NCBI RefSeq assembly: GCF_033439725.1
Contig: NW_026944389.1
Span: forward strand, 2,480,001 to 2,544,000
Length of the DNA: 64,000 nucleotides
Source of the DNA: Neurospora tetraspora
Lineage: Eukaryota; Ascomycota; Sordariomycetes; Sordariales; Sordariaceae
Direction of reading: 5' to 3'
The notes under the pieces are model-generated. The model was not told the origin of the DNA and did not search any database. It saw only the letters and a list, made by a program, of their open reading frames with translations. Every line of letters begins with the position of its first letter. The first letter of the stretch is position 1. Positions 22,984 through 34,126 of the stretch are shown in pieces. A program made the position numbers and the translations under genes.

Positions 22984-24500
22984 CAATGGCCGACTTCCGC
23001 GATCTCCGTATTGCCATCATCGGCGCAGGTAAGCTAACCAAGAGTTGTTTCCGTCTCACCAGATGACCGAGTATACTGACGTGGAAGAATCACACAGGAA
23101 TGGGAGGATTGGGCACTGCCCTCGCCTTCGCCAAAAAGGGGTTCAAGAACATCAACGTCTACGAGACAGCGTCGAACTTGGGCTTCGTCGGTGCCGGTAT
23201 CCAGATGCCTCCCAACGTCGTCAGGGTATTGGATCGTCTAGGTTGCTGGGAAGAGATCGAGAAGGAGGCCACAGATGTCAAGGAGACTAGCATTAGGCGT
23301 AAGTAGCAAGCAGAAACATCCATCCCTATTTCACATCACCTTTATTTTTACCCATCCCGGAGAATAGAACAGAAAAACTGATCAGGCCCCTTTTCCCAAA
23401 CCACAGAGGGAAGCACAGACGAGGAGCTCGCTCACGTATTCATGCCCGACATGCGCGAGAAATACGGCTTCCCCCACTGCACCGGCCACCGCTCCTCCCT
23501 CGCTGGCGGCCTCTACAACGGCTGTCTCAAAGAGCCCGCCATCAAGTTCAACTTCGGCACCTCACTCGTCAGAGTCCTCTCATGGGCGCCCAAGCCGCGT
23601 ATCCTGCTCAAGTCGCGCGCGCAAGACGAGCCCTTCGAAGTCGAAGCCGACATCCTTCTCGCCTCAGACGGCATCAAGTCCCTCACGCGCACGCAGATGC
23701 TCTCCGAGCTCGGTCTCACGTACGAGGAGGCAGACACGGGCCAGGCCGCCTACAGAATCATGCTGCACCGGGACCAGATGAAGGACGACCCGGAGATGCT
23801 CGCTTTGCTTGACTGCGACATGGCGGTGCGCTGGATCGGCGAGCGCCGGCACATCATCGCGTACCCCGTCAGCGGACACAAGATTTATAATTTGTCGACG
23901 GCGCACCCGGACACCAACTTTGCGGGCGCCACCAACGCGACGTACACGACGCGCGGCGAGAAGAAGGCCATGTTCGAGGTGTTTGGCACCTTCTGCCCGC
24001 TCGTGCAGCGCATGCTCGACCTGGTGCCCGAGGGCGAGGTGTGCGAGTGGAAGCTGCGCATCCACAAGACGCTTCCCACCTGGGTGCACGGGTCTGCCGC
24101 GCTGCTGGGCGACGCCTGCCATGCTACGCTGCCCCATCTCAGCCAGGGCGCCGCCATGGCTATCGAGGACGGAGCGGTCCTGGCCGAGTGCGTGAGCAGG
24201 ATCCCGGCCGATAAGCTGGATGATGCCGAGACGGTCACCAAGACGCTCAAGGTGTTTGAGATGCTGCGCAAGCCGTATACGACCACCTTGGTGGACCTGG
24301 CGTCGCACTCGGGCCGCGTGCTGCATCTGGGTGAGGGCAAGGCGAAGGAGGAGCGCGATCGGCTGTTCCGTGACAACGGCAAGTCCGGCGTTGTACCGGA
24401 TAAGTGGGCGAGCCCGGATGTGCAAAAGATGATTTATTCGCATGACTGTGTGAAGGAGGTGATTGAGAAGTTTGATGAGGTCTTTGCAAGCATTGCATGA
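22984..24500 (+). CDS. FAD-dependent monooxygenase, salicylate-hydroxylase type
   Basis: Three exons, 22984-23026, 23098-23298 and 23407-24500, give 445 residues. The first intron splits the FAD-binding glycine motif, rebuilt by splicing as IAIIGAGMGGLGTALA (GxGxxG, residues 8-23). Other class A flavoprotein monooxygenase signatures are ASDGIKS (the DG motif) in the middle and GDACHATLPHLSQGAAMAIEDGAVLAE-like sequence near 24107-24190 (the GD motif contacting FAD ribityl and the active site). No signal peptide, so cytosolic. The family hydroxylates aromatic acids with NAD(P)H and oxygen; salicylate 1-hydroxylase is the usual database label, but the substrate cannot be read from sequence. There is no adjacent biosynthetic gene. 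The third exon is GC- and C/G-third-position-rich compared with neighbours. Confidence 0.9.
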
Positions 24501-25321
24501 GTGGTGGGAATCAGGATGTATGCATGATCTTGGTACTGTACTTTGTTGGCGGTATATCGGATGTAGCGCGGCGTAAAATGGTGTTTAGAATTGAGGCTTT
24601 ACCTAACTTTACCTACTACCCATGAAACTGTGTCGAAACAAGCCGTTATCTCTTTTCAGCCACGCGTGAGGCATAAAGACCAAGAGGTAGCTGCGAACCT
24701 GTCATTGGCACCTTCATGAGTGCAAGAAAAAAAAGGTCCTATCCCTAATTACCTTGTTAACGTTTGCCCGCTCCTAAACACATCCGCGGGGTCGTAAACG
24801 AGAGCTGTCAGAGTGTAATAAAAGGCATATCAACAAGTTTTCATAATACACAGAGATATGCCAAGGGAACCTGATGGGAACGCAAGGAAGACAGTTGGAT
24901 ACTGGTATAGGAAGAAGAGAAAAAACCAACATAAACGTGTTGTAAAGTAAAACAAGCTAAAGCAACTGTGTAACCAGATTCCCCCCTTGCGCCTCCCAAA
25001 TGCGTGAATCAATCAATCAAACCTTGTAGGCTCACTGAACTAGGCCTGCCCCCATTCCTAGGAAAACCTCGAGGCAGGGTGAAGTTTCACATGCCCGGCG
25101 TGAAACTGATTAGTGAGACGGTGCGGTTGATTTCGACCACCGCCTCTCCAACAGCGGCAAACGGACGGTTTTACTGTCCCCAGTCAAGGCAGCAAACATA
25201 ACCCCCACGTTCATCCCTTTCCCGCATCAATTTGATGCTATTATTCTGTTATTATTCGTTTCTGACATGATCCCGTTACGGTAATAAGCGGTTGCGGATT
25301 GTGTTTCAAGTAGGACCGTGT
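24501..25321. other. Intergenic region between convergent genes
   Basis: This is 3' flanking sequence of the FAD monooxygenase (+) and the CYSTM protein (-). No gene or structured repeat was seen. Confidence 0.45.
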
Positions 25322-25817
25322 TTAGAAGATGGCATCCAAGCAGCAGCAGACGGCGCAAGTACCCAGAATTGCCAAGCAGACGTTCTGGAAAAAGACAAGC
25401 CGATTAGCGAGGGTGATCTACAGCTAAGTCACGATAACTACCAGGAAGAAAACTCACATCAGAACCGCTCTTCTGTTCTACCGGCTGCTGCTGGTAATAC
25501 CCTTGAGGCGGGGGTCCCTGCTGGTAATACGCTCCCGGTGGTGGTTGCTGTTGCTGGTAGTAGCCCATCTGCGGTGCCTGCTGGTATGGGCCTGGCTGTT
25601 GCCCGTATTGACCTTGCGGCGGGTATTGGCCTTGCGGCGGATATTGACCTTGAGGCGGGTAGTTGGGATCCTGAGGAGGATAGTAACCGCCTTGCTGTGG
25701 CGGGGGCTGGCCGTAGGGATAGGCACCACCCTGGGGCGGGGGAGTGCCGTAGCCGGTGTAGGCAGCCTGGGGAGGCTGAGGCTGGTTGTATGGAGGCGGA
25801 TCTTGCTTGCCGGACAT
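25322..25817 (-). CDS. Proline/glutamine/tyrosine-rich CYSTM protein
   Basis: Two exons, 25817-25458 and 25384-25322, give 140 residues. The 73-nt intron has donor GTGAGT and acceptor TTTCCAG. Nearly all of the protein is a Pro-Gln-Gly-Tyr repeat region, including several YPPQGQ units. The short second exon encodes the end NVCLAILGTCAVCCCLDAIF, a cysteine-rich hydrophobic tail diagnostic of the CYSTM module. CYSTM proteins are small tail-anchored membrane proteins linked to stress tolerance in fungi and plants (established for the family); the exact role here is unknown. Without splicing, the frame reads into intron sequence and loses the tail, so the two-exon model is strongly preferred. Confidence 0.88.
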
Positions 25818-27598
25818 TGTGTCTGAGATCTCTAGTGGCTGTGTGTGCGACGCAAAGGTGATGTTGTGGGTTGAAAAGTTGGGCGCACAACAGTAGACGG
25901 TTTAGAAGGTGACGGGTTCTTGATCGCTCTCTAGATTTAAGACCCGAGTCGTTCGTTCGTTCGCTGGGTGCGGGGAAGGATCGAAATTGGCGGTCGATCT
26001 TCAGGTATTTGAGTATAGTCTGGTGGATATGGCCGAGACAGATGCCCAAGGTTACTAGCCGTTTCCGTTTGCGATTTTAGGTGTATGCTTGAAAGAAAAG
26101 AGGGGTGGAAATGGAGAGGGAAAATCGGTAGATTTTTGGTTGCGGGATGAACGGAGTTAAAAAGCAGCACGGGAAAGACGGGGAGGCTTTGTTTGTTCTT
26201 CCGAGGCGCAGCGGTGGTCGCGTGGCAATCTGCAGTTAAGCAGCTGCTAGTGAGCTATAAGCCACTATGCACGAGCACTGGCTTTCATGCAGCTATTAAT
26301 CATCTTGCACTAACGGATGGGTATCTCTTACAATCACTTGCCCCTCCTGTCCTTCGAACCACATCGACATTGACGTCTCGCTATAACACCCATATTACAC
26401 ATCGAGTTGGTGGAATCCATTGTCAATGAAATGAGACATGGCTTGAAACGACAGGAGAAGTGGCCTCTTGCTGGCCAAGGCTAGAAAAGGGGCATCTCGA
26501 GTGGAAATTAGATAGCGATTTCGAGCGATTTAATGAAGCGTTGCCAAGTCCGGCAAGTCGAGGGGGTGGGAGTCATGATAACTTCCCTGTGGATCTTTGC
26601 ATCTTTCGACGGGTTCCATACTTCTTCCATCGCTTCCTATAAATTTCCTCGGGTCCCAACATTCGTTCTCGTATCTCATAAGGATTGGCCCTGTCCTGTA
26701 CTAAAGTCGTTGGGCCATCAAACCGTTGGTGTATCAGCTGTTGGTTATCCGTCTCTCCAGCTGCGCCACAGCGGTTTCGGCTTGCTCCCTTGAGGACTAA
26801 CATTCCGTGTCGCTATTCGTTGGCTATGTGATGCGTGTTGTTCAAGAAGACGGATTGGAGTATACATGGTCTTTTGTCGATAAACGACTCTCTGTCCATG
26901 TGAAGATACCGCAAAGACGGGTTTTTCAGAATTCAAAATGCAGGGTTAAACGTGCCCGACAAGATGAAACCACCTACATGCTTCGTAGCGGCTGCCAAAT
27001 GCAATTGCCAGGCTCTTAACCCTGCGTTCTCTGTCCGATTTGAATTCTGGATGACCCGAGATTATGCGGTAAGCGATCATCCCATGCGGCTCCGGGGATG
27101 AAGCCGAGACCGTAGGCGAGTTTGTACAAAGAGTTAAAGTCAAGCGTTATTGTTTGAGCGGATATGCGCGCTTATTATTTGTAACAATCTATGAGCTCTT
27201 GTAGAGGTAGTGTGTGCAAATGGTACTCTGCTAACATCTTGGCACGGTTAGTACTCCTGTGAGTGTTAGTGCACATGGTGAATCCACTGATTCCGGTCCG
27301 GTACACCTCCATCGTGAGCTTCACCAGTTGACCTTGGCATTCTCAACCACACACTCTCTTTTCAGCAACATCAGGTCTTGAGACTCACTACTTTTCTTCT
27401 CGGATTTCTCATCCACATGGTGTAGAACAGAGAAACCGGCGCATAACCTCTCGCAAAGCACCAAGCAGCTCTCAAGTCTCAACAATTCAAAAATAAGAGC
27501 TATAGTAAACGAGGGACCACCCACAAAATCACCTCATCAACAAACACCAACAACTCATCACCATTCCTCACCCCAGCAAGAAAAGGGCACAAATCATA
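25818..27598. other. Divergent intergenic region with a small imperfect inverted repeat
   Basis: This lies between the CYSTM gene (-) and RIB7 (+). No gene is supported. An imperfect inverted repeat lies at 26909-27069. The 150 bases before 27599 are C/A-rich, as in a fungal leader. Confidence 0.45.
26909..27069. repeat. Imperfect inverted repeat, possible degraded MITE
   Basis: The left arm (26909-26949) contains CAGAATTCAAA and GCAGGGTTAA. The right arm (27016-27069), reverse-complemented, contains the same two blocks in the same order, separated by about a dozen extra bases. The outer part shares CCGCA and CGGGT. No target duplication was found, so the nature is uncertain. Confidence 0.4.
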
Positions 27599-28549
27599 AT
27601 GAATTCCGCCGTCCCTTCAACAGAACCTCAAGGGACACCATCCCCCTCCGATGGTCTCCTCGACTTCCCCGCCTCCTCAGCCCTCAAACTCGAACCGCAC
27701 CTGCCACCACCACCACCATCTCCCGCTGCCACCACCACCACCGACACCACCAAAAGCAAAACCAGTTCAACAAAGCCCTTCGTAACCCTAACCTTCGCCA
27801 CATCCCTCGACTCCTCCCTCTCCCTCGCGCCCGGCGTCCGCACCACCCTCTCCGGCCCGCAATCCAAAGCCATGACGCACTTCCTACGCTCTCGCCACGC
27901 CGCCATCTTAGTGGGCGTGGGCACCGCCGTGGCTGATGATCCGGGGCTTAACTGCAAGATACTCTCCCCTTTTTCTTCTTCTCAAAGAGAGCAGCATCCC
28001 AACCAGCCCCGCCCGATCATCCTCGACCCTTCTGCGCGGTGGGAGGTTTCTGAGAAAAGTAAAGTAATTCAGCTTGCGAGACTGAAACAGGGGTTGGGGC
28101 CGTTTATCTTTACGGCGAGGCGAGTGGAGGAGGTGCCGGAGGAGAGGAGGGGGGTAGTGGAGGGGATGGGGGGTAAATACGTCCATGTTGAGGGTTTGAA
28201 GGTCAAGGGTGATGGAGAGGGGGAGGGGGAAACGGGTAGTGGAGAAAGTTTTGCGTGGGCAGATGTGCTGCGGACGATCAAGGAGGAAGGGTTGGATAGT
28301 GTGATGATTGAGGGGGGAGGAAGTGTGATTAATTCGTTGTTGGCACTGGAGCAAGGGGGAGAGCAAGAGTTGGTGGACTCGGTGATTGTTACGATTGCGC
28401 CGACGTGGTTGGGGGCTGGGGGTGTGCTGGTTTGTCCTCCGAGGGCGGTAGGGAGGGATGGGCAGCCGGCGCCGCCGGTGAGACTTAGGGATGTGTCGTG
28501 GCATCCGTTGGGGGAGGATGTGGTGTTGTGTGGTAAGATTCTGAGGTAG
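27599..28549 (+). CDS. RIB7: 2,5-diamino-6-ribosylamino-pyrimidinone 5'-phosphate reductase
   Basis: A single exon of 316 residues. After a variable 55-residue Pro/Thr-rich start, the RibD C-terminal reductase domain runs to the end. Signatures are KPFVTLTFATSLDS at its start, LRSRHAAILVGVGTAVADDP, RPIILDPSARW, and the C-terminal MIEGGGSVINSLL that binds NADPH. The enzyme reduces the ribosylamino pyrimidine to the ribitylamino form, the second step of fungal riboflavin synthesis after GTP cyclohydrolase II, in the cytosol. Yeast Rib7 is shorter (about 244 residues); extra length here is the N-terminal extension and a charged loop around residues 195-215. The third base of codons shifts from C-rich in the first third to G/T-rich later, an oddity without clear meaning. 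Confidence 0.92.
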   Translation: MNSAVPSTEPQGTPSPSDGLLDFPASSALKLEPHLPPPPPSPAATTTTDTTKSKTSSTKPFVTLTFATSLDSSLSLAPGVRTTLSGPQSKAMTHFLRSRHAAILVGVGTAVADDPGLNCKILSPFSSSQREQHPNQPRPIILDPSARWEVSEKSKVIQLARLKQGLGPFIFTARRVEEVPEERRGVVEGMGGKYVHVEGLKVKGDGEGEGETGSGESFAWADVLRTIKEEGLDSVMIEGGGSVINSLLALEQGGEQELVDSVIVTIAPTWLGAGGVLVCPPRAVGRDGQPAPPVRLRDVSWHPLGEDVVLCGKILR

Positions 28550-28963
28550 AGCTTGGGGGACAAAATATGAAGCCTCGCTAAAATCAACTCAGGGGTGTCT
28601 ACCTGCTGTCACAATTCACTGACTCCGAGCTTATCACGCATTACCAACCTCCTGGGAGAGGTTATGGCGTCCAGCTCCGGGGGGTAAGGGCATAATGTGC
28701 ATCATATCCACGTTGATTTACCTGACCACTTTCCCGAAAACGCCTCGCTATTGCTCACAACAGATGGGCATTCAAGCTTAGAACTTATTTTGACCTTTCC
28801 ATCCATATTATTGTATAGTTGACGGTAGCCAATCGAATTCGAGGTGACCCAAGACACAACCACCAACAGTAACCTGCCCGACATTCATCTGAAGGCATCA
28901 AAATCATTCCTGCCTGCCGACCGCTTCCACCCTATAAGCCCGTTTCGTCCACATGTTCGATGC
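28550..28963. other. Intergenic region between convergent genes
   Basis: This holds the 3' flanks of RIB7 (+) and SEC1 (-). No gene or repeat seen. Confidence 0.45.
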
Positions 28964-31338
28964 TCAAGACTTCTTCAATCCAAACAGATTTCTCTTCTTC
29001 TTTTCCTTCACTGGCTTCTCTGGCTTCCCGGCGGGCGGAGCTGGAGGCCTTGCGCCACTCCCACCAGCATGCGGAGGAGCCGCACCACTGTTGATTGTCA
29101 TGGCACCCATTGCCTGCGTTGGGGGGTGTACCGATCCAGCTCCGGGGGGAGCGGCTGCGGGTGGCCGTTGCATGGGCTGTGGTGGGGGTTTCGGCTTAGC
29201 ATAAAAGTGCTCAGGGACCTTGGGCTGCGGTCGGTCCATCGGCAGGCCGAGTCTTCTCCTATCCATCGAAAGGTCCTCCAGTTGTCTTAGGTATAGTTGT
29301 GGTGTGAGCATGTGGCTGGATACAAGATAGATGTCGCGGTTTCGCTTCTCCGATTCTTCGTAGCATATCCGCGCCTCTGAGTAGGTCGCACCACCGGCCA
29401 TGAACACGATGACCCTTTGTCGATTCTCAACCTGCCGGCGATTAGCTGATGCCCACCTCGGTGCTGCCGAGCGGAGAGACCCTCCAGTTGCCAAAGCAGC
29501 AGCGTCGGCAGCCCCACCATCGGCTGGAGGCCGTGTAAAGGGGAAAGTCGCTGGGTCGAGACAGTTGTTAAACAGATCCTCAAGCATGTGCTTAACAGCC
29601 GGTTCGAATCGAGAGAGGAAATTTTCTTCGTCCGCCGGATTCTTTACTTGGGTCCGTGGGAATAACGGAGGATGCGGTTTCCGTTCCTCTTTCAGTTTCC
29701 GCGTAGGCCGGGCACCCAGGTGCTGGAGATTGGTGATTTTGACCTTTTCAGCGGGCTGCAAGGCCGCATGGCTAAGCAGCCTGTCAATATCCTCGGTGAT
29801 AACTCCGTCGCGGTAAAGCACGTAGATGGCAATTAGCCGCAGCCGTTCCACCCAGGTAATAGCTTCATCATCCAAAAGCCGGACCATCTGTTCCAAGATG
29901 TCTTTGGGCTTCTTAAAATCCTCATCGAGACCCGTAGCCAGTGTCTGTTCGACCGAAGCGACGTCGGGCAACTTGCGACGCTGAAAGATGTTCATGGAAT
30001 CCTGAGCCATGGTGAGGTGAAGCGAATAGGCCTCCTTCATTTCCTGGAACTGCGGCAGGCCAGCCAACATGTCCCTGATCGCATTCAAACTCGTCGTATC
30101 CTGGGTTTGGTTGGTGAAGTTGGGGTTCTGCTTGATGAAGTTTTGGAAGTCGCTCATGAGTTTTTCAATCGTGTCCTTCATATGCCGATGTCGGTTCTCG
30201 ACCCACACCTTGTCTTTATCAGACAACTCCATGTCCTTCTCCTCGGCCTCTGGCGTGCCCTCGTTGACAGTCATGTGGAAGGTCACTTTGTCGCCATCCT
30301 GGATGGGAAGGAGGTCGTGCGCCATCGCCTGGTACGTGAACTCGTGAACTAATGGTGCCATCAAGTCCATTGACCTGTCCGCAATCAGTAGATATCCCTG
30401 TGGCCGTGTGGTTTGTGGCGGAAAGTCGCCCTTGAACTGTTTGTAAGCGTCAAGCTCGTCTTGTACGAGCGAGGCAAGGCGTCCGCATAGTGCGCTCGCA
30501 CGATATTCGTTGTTCCTGGGTGCGAAGAACCTGATCTTTGGATACTCGCCCAATGTTATGCATACAGCGGCAATCTGCAATAGCTTTAGTCCATGGAACA
30601 ACAGCCGGGGACGGACTGGACATGGATATGCCATACCTTTTGAGCCAGAGCGTCCAGATGTGGCATTGCAACGGCCTCGCAGCTCGGATTATACAGAATG
30701 GGAAAGCTATAAGGGTCCTTAAAAGACACCAGGTGTGACTCGCGAGGGAAGAAGTCAATCAGGAGCGGTCGCGAATCTACGTCGGCCTGATTAGCAAATA
30801 CCCCTTGACATTGTCCAGGCCTAGGCAAGGTACCTATTTTCTGAGGAGCTGCGGCCAGTCGTGCCCTTAGTTCCCCCCCAAGAATGCCTGTCCATAGCAC
30901 GGTAGAGTTGTTATAGCGGCCCTTTGCCAAATCAAGGATCAGGCACTCGACAATATGCGGACGAGGCGACAAAATGTAGATAGCATCCATGCCGGAATTC
31001 TCGTCTCTCGGTTCCTCGATTTGTTGTATATTAGCGATATTGACGTTGAGAATGTCATCTTCTTTGACGGAGTTGTCGATGATCTTTTTGGAGACGTCGT
31101 CGACTATCAGGATCCTCCACTATAGTCCACGGTTGTATCAGTATGGGGCTCCTGTCAGCGGCGGTGGAAGGAAGAGGGGAGTTGTGCTCACGTCGCGCTG
31201 GACAACACTCTTGATGGCATTGATAATGACTGTATGGCGAGGGGATTAGCAGCTGTTCTCCATGCGAAAGCCCACGCACCACGAGGATTGTCGCATACCA
31301 TCATGATGCTCCTTGACTATCGAGGCTGCTTGGTCCAT
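28964..31338 (-). CDS. SEC1: Sec1/Munc18 protein of exocytosis
   Basis: Five exons (31338-31299, 31229-31192, 31119-30834, 30776-30637, 30574-28964) encode 704 residues; the first two are only 40 and 38 nt. The start at 31338 was chosen over the ATG at 31304 because splicing then gives SIVKEHHDVIINAIKSV, matching the family N-terminus. Domain signatures: WRILIVDD, EDDILNVNIA, GMDAIYILSPRPHIVECL, PLLIDFFPRES, PQGYLLIADRSMDLMAPLVHE and FTYQAMAHDLLPI. The C-terminal 110 residues are Pro-rich and end in a basic KKKRNLFGLKKS. Sec1 binds syntaxin/SNARE complexes and drives vesicle fusion at the plasma membrane, at hyphal tips in filamentous fungi. The 57-nt third intron uses acceptor GTAG at 30777-30778; a nearby CAG would break the frame. 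Confidence 0.93.
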
Positions 31339-32140
31339 AACTGCTGAAGTGGATTCGAATGTTATGATTTGGGCAGAGCCGGCTCTTGCCTTTGTTTACA
31401 ATCGGAAGCCCTCGGAGGATTAAAGAGCAGAGGATAATTGGCGTGGTTGTCGGAGTTGTGGTGCGTAGAGGCAAGACCATCCAGGTGCGACGGACGACTC
31501 GACGAGGGGATGGCGATGCGCGCGGCGGCGGTCTGTGACAAGGTGAGGCTGTTGTTGGTTGTTGTTCTTTGGTTGCCAGCTTTCAAAGGACGGATCCGGG
31601 GACAGGGAGAGCAAGCGGGACGGAACAAGGTCAGAATGTTTCCATGAACTCGGTGTGTGTTTTATTTCGTGTTAATTTCGTTTGTATGGGGGGGGGGAAG
31701 TGCTCATCATTCCCCAGCGAGCCGCGAGGTTCGAAACAGCCGACACGGCACGGTTCCAGGTTGAAGGAGGTCCGTCTCGCGGTGTAGCATTGCGGGTCAG
31801 GTACCTCCATAACTGGCGGGGACCATAGTTGTCCGGGTCATCGGTGCAGGGGTCTGACACTGGCGTGGTTCTGTGCGCTAGGGACCTCTTTGACAATCCA
31901 TCTTCTCCGTGTTATCCAGCGACACGCCGATACCTCTACCGTCACCGTGATGATATTGCACCGAGTTCCACGCCGCTACACCCGGACACGACGAGAAGAG
32001 TGGGCTGGAAACTCCAACAGTCAACCATGAGTCTATGACGGAAGTCTCAAGATGATGTCCAATACAGTTCGTCCCAAAGGAATCGTGGGCGAGCCCATAC
32101 ATGGCTTTCAACGCGATATCCCTCTCGCCGTTTACCGGTA

Positions 32141-32167
32141 AAAAAAAAAATATATATATATATATAT
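32141..32167. repeat. A-tract plus (TA)n microsatellite
   Basis: A run of eleven A is followed directly by about eight TA units. It is a simple sequence repeat with no associated gene. Confidence 0.8.
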
Positions 32168-33387
32168 CAAGCTGAAGCTAGTTCCGACCGGCGAGACCCG
32201 TATCGACGGCCGCTTAAACAACACAACCCACGCGAGGACCGGCACGCTCCGACGGGAGCGAGCTCCAGCGCTCCATGGCCTGTACGGGCTTTACCCCACG
32301 GGCTCCCGAAGTGTGGAGTCTTCCCGGCTTGGCCCCACCTCGGCGCGGGCCCGACCCGTCTGCCACATCACGGGGGTCAGCGTCGATTCCATCAGCATCA
32401 GTGAATTACTCAAACAAACCCTGAGAAGAGATATTGACGACCGACGAGGGGCTGGGAAGCGGCTCTGTTGGCGATCCTGCAGTCGAGAACAACATGGAGC
32501 AGTAAGACTCCCGCTTGTACATCCTTGTCTTCGGAGCCATCCGCCGAGCCGCTATCCGTAACAGGCACCTTGGTGAGACATCATTAGGTGTCGATATGCC
32601 ATCAAGGTTGGTGCTTCACTTGTCACTTTTGTCCAGGAATCGGCAAGCTTCGTTGGTTCAACCCCCCTCTTGTCTTGTCTCTTGAACTTGAATGAAACCT
32701 TGTCACGAGAGAGAGCGGGTAGACTACTCTGTCTTTCTTGACGACACTCTAGCTTCCAGCAACAAAAACCGAGTGGTTCGAAGCTGTCATGTCTGCGCAT
32801 GAACATGCTCTTTTAGTGAGGGCTCCATGCCGGACTTGCAGACAAGACTCCGTCCTTTTTGGGTATAAATGTCGTCTGGGGTTGACTATCACTCGTTGGA
32901 AGGCGTACATTCAATCCTCTCACCTCCTGGTAGTTCCATCCCCATGATCAGCCGCATGCTGGGGAGTGTTAATTTGAGACACTCGAAGCCTGGTTTTCAC
33001 TAGTCGGGGGTGCATCAGGCGGATAGGTAGGATGCTGCTTTCCTGCCGACTTCGCGGAGCTAAAGTGTAAAGGACCGACCCACCTGTCTAGGAGCATGGC
33101 GAAGATGGCCACCCAAGGAGTATCACTACCATCTTTACCGCTATCTAAAAAATAGTCTCGGACACCGGTGCGATGCTGGATCCCTAGGAGTCAGCAAACG
33201 ACCGCTGTATATATTGAAGCGTGGGGATCTGTATCTTCCGCAACGTTATTTCTTCTAATTGGTCCTTCTCTCTCTTTTTTTTCCTCTCTGCTTTTCTTTC
33301 TTCCTTTCTCCCTTCCTTTCTCACTAAAGGGCAAAGTAGAGAGGAGAGAAGAAAACGACGGAGAACGCAACGAAGAACACGGCAATA

Positions 33388-33522
33388 GACAGCGATGAAG
33401 AAGACAGCGATGAAGAAGACAGCGATGGAGAAGACGGCGATGGAGACGGCGATGATGGAGGCAATGATGGAGGAGACAACGCTGAAGAAGGCGATGTTGA
33501 AGAAAGCGATGATGAGGAATGA
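33388..33522 (+). repeat. GATGAAGAAGACAGC-type tandem repeat, acidic if translated
   Basis: Fifteen-base units (GACAGCGATGAAGAA) are repeated and then decay into related GAT/GGC/GAA triplets. One plus-strand frame reads continuously SDEEDSDEEDSDGEDGDGD and onward to a TGA at 33520-33522. That frame is open from about 33338 but has no ATG. It may be the last exon of an unrecognised small gene or just an expanded triplet repeat. I could not find a splice partner. Confidence 0.6.
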
Positions 33523-34126
33523 GACGATGGGATGCCCGATTTAAGACGGCGATAACCTTATCGATAGGCGATATCGAGAGATATCGTGAATTATTTCAGG
33601 GAAGGACCCAGTGCATTCTGAGCGATCGTCCTACGAATTGACCACTCAAAAGCTAGCTTGGAAAAACGCCCTGACCAGTTGTAGGGCCGTATAATTGTGA
33701 AGAACGCTTCAGTAACTCCATGTGCACAGCATATTCAATTATTGATAGTAAGAGGCGCCCTGTAGTGTACTGAAGTACACCATGGCAAAGTAAAGTTTGT
33801 CCTCGGTTATCCAGGTTAACTCTTGAGGTTTACCGGCATAGCGGCTTCCACGAACATTGGGGGGGACTAACGATTCTTCGTTACCAACTATCAGGTTGTA
33901 AAATCTTACCAGATGGGATCATGATGAAAACTCCATTTATCCAGAAACCCAATTCACGCAGAAACTCGAAAGCCCTCGAGTCATAGTTCAAGCGGCTGTC
34001 AACTTCCCCCCCCTCCTCCCCTCTGCTCACCTCCCTTACCCTTCCCCAACCCAATCAAGATATTCGGTACCCCTTTCCACGCCCACACATCTCGAACCCA
34101 TCTGGGTCTCTATCCCGGACCAAAAG

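Larger units (their letters stand above)
31339..34126. other. Long intergenic region with simple repeats
   Basis: This lies between the divergent SEC1 (-) and NCS1 permease (+) genes. It holds an A-tract followed by a (TA)n run near 32141-32167 and the acidic-coding repeat at 33388-33522. No complete gene is supported. Confidence 0.45.

Noticed and set aside
29590-29615. GGTTCGAATC-like tRNA T-loop
   Set aside because: It lies inside the SEC1 coding exon, and no acceptor or anticodon arms could be paired around it.
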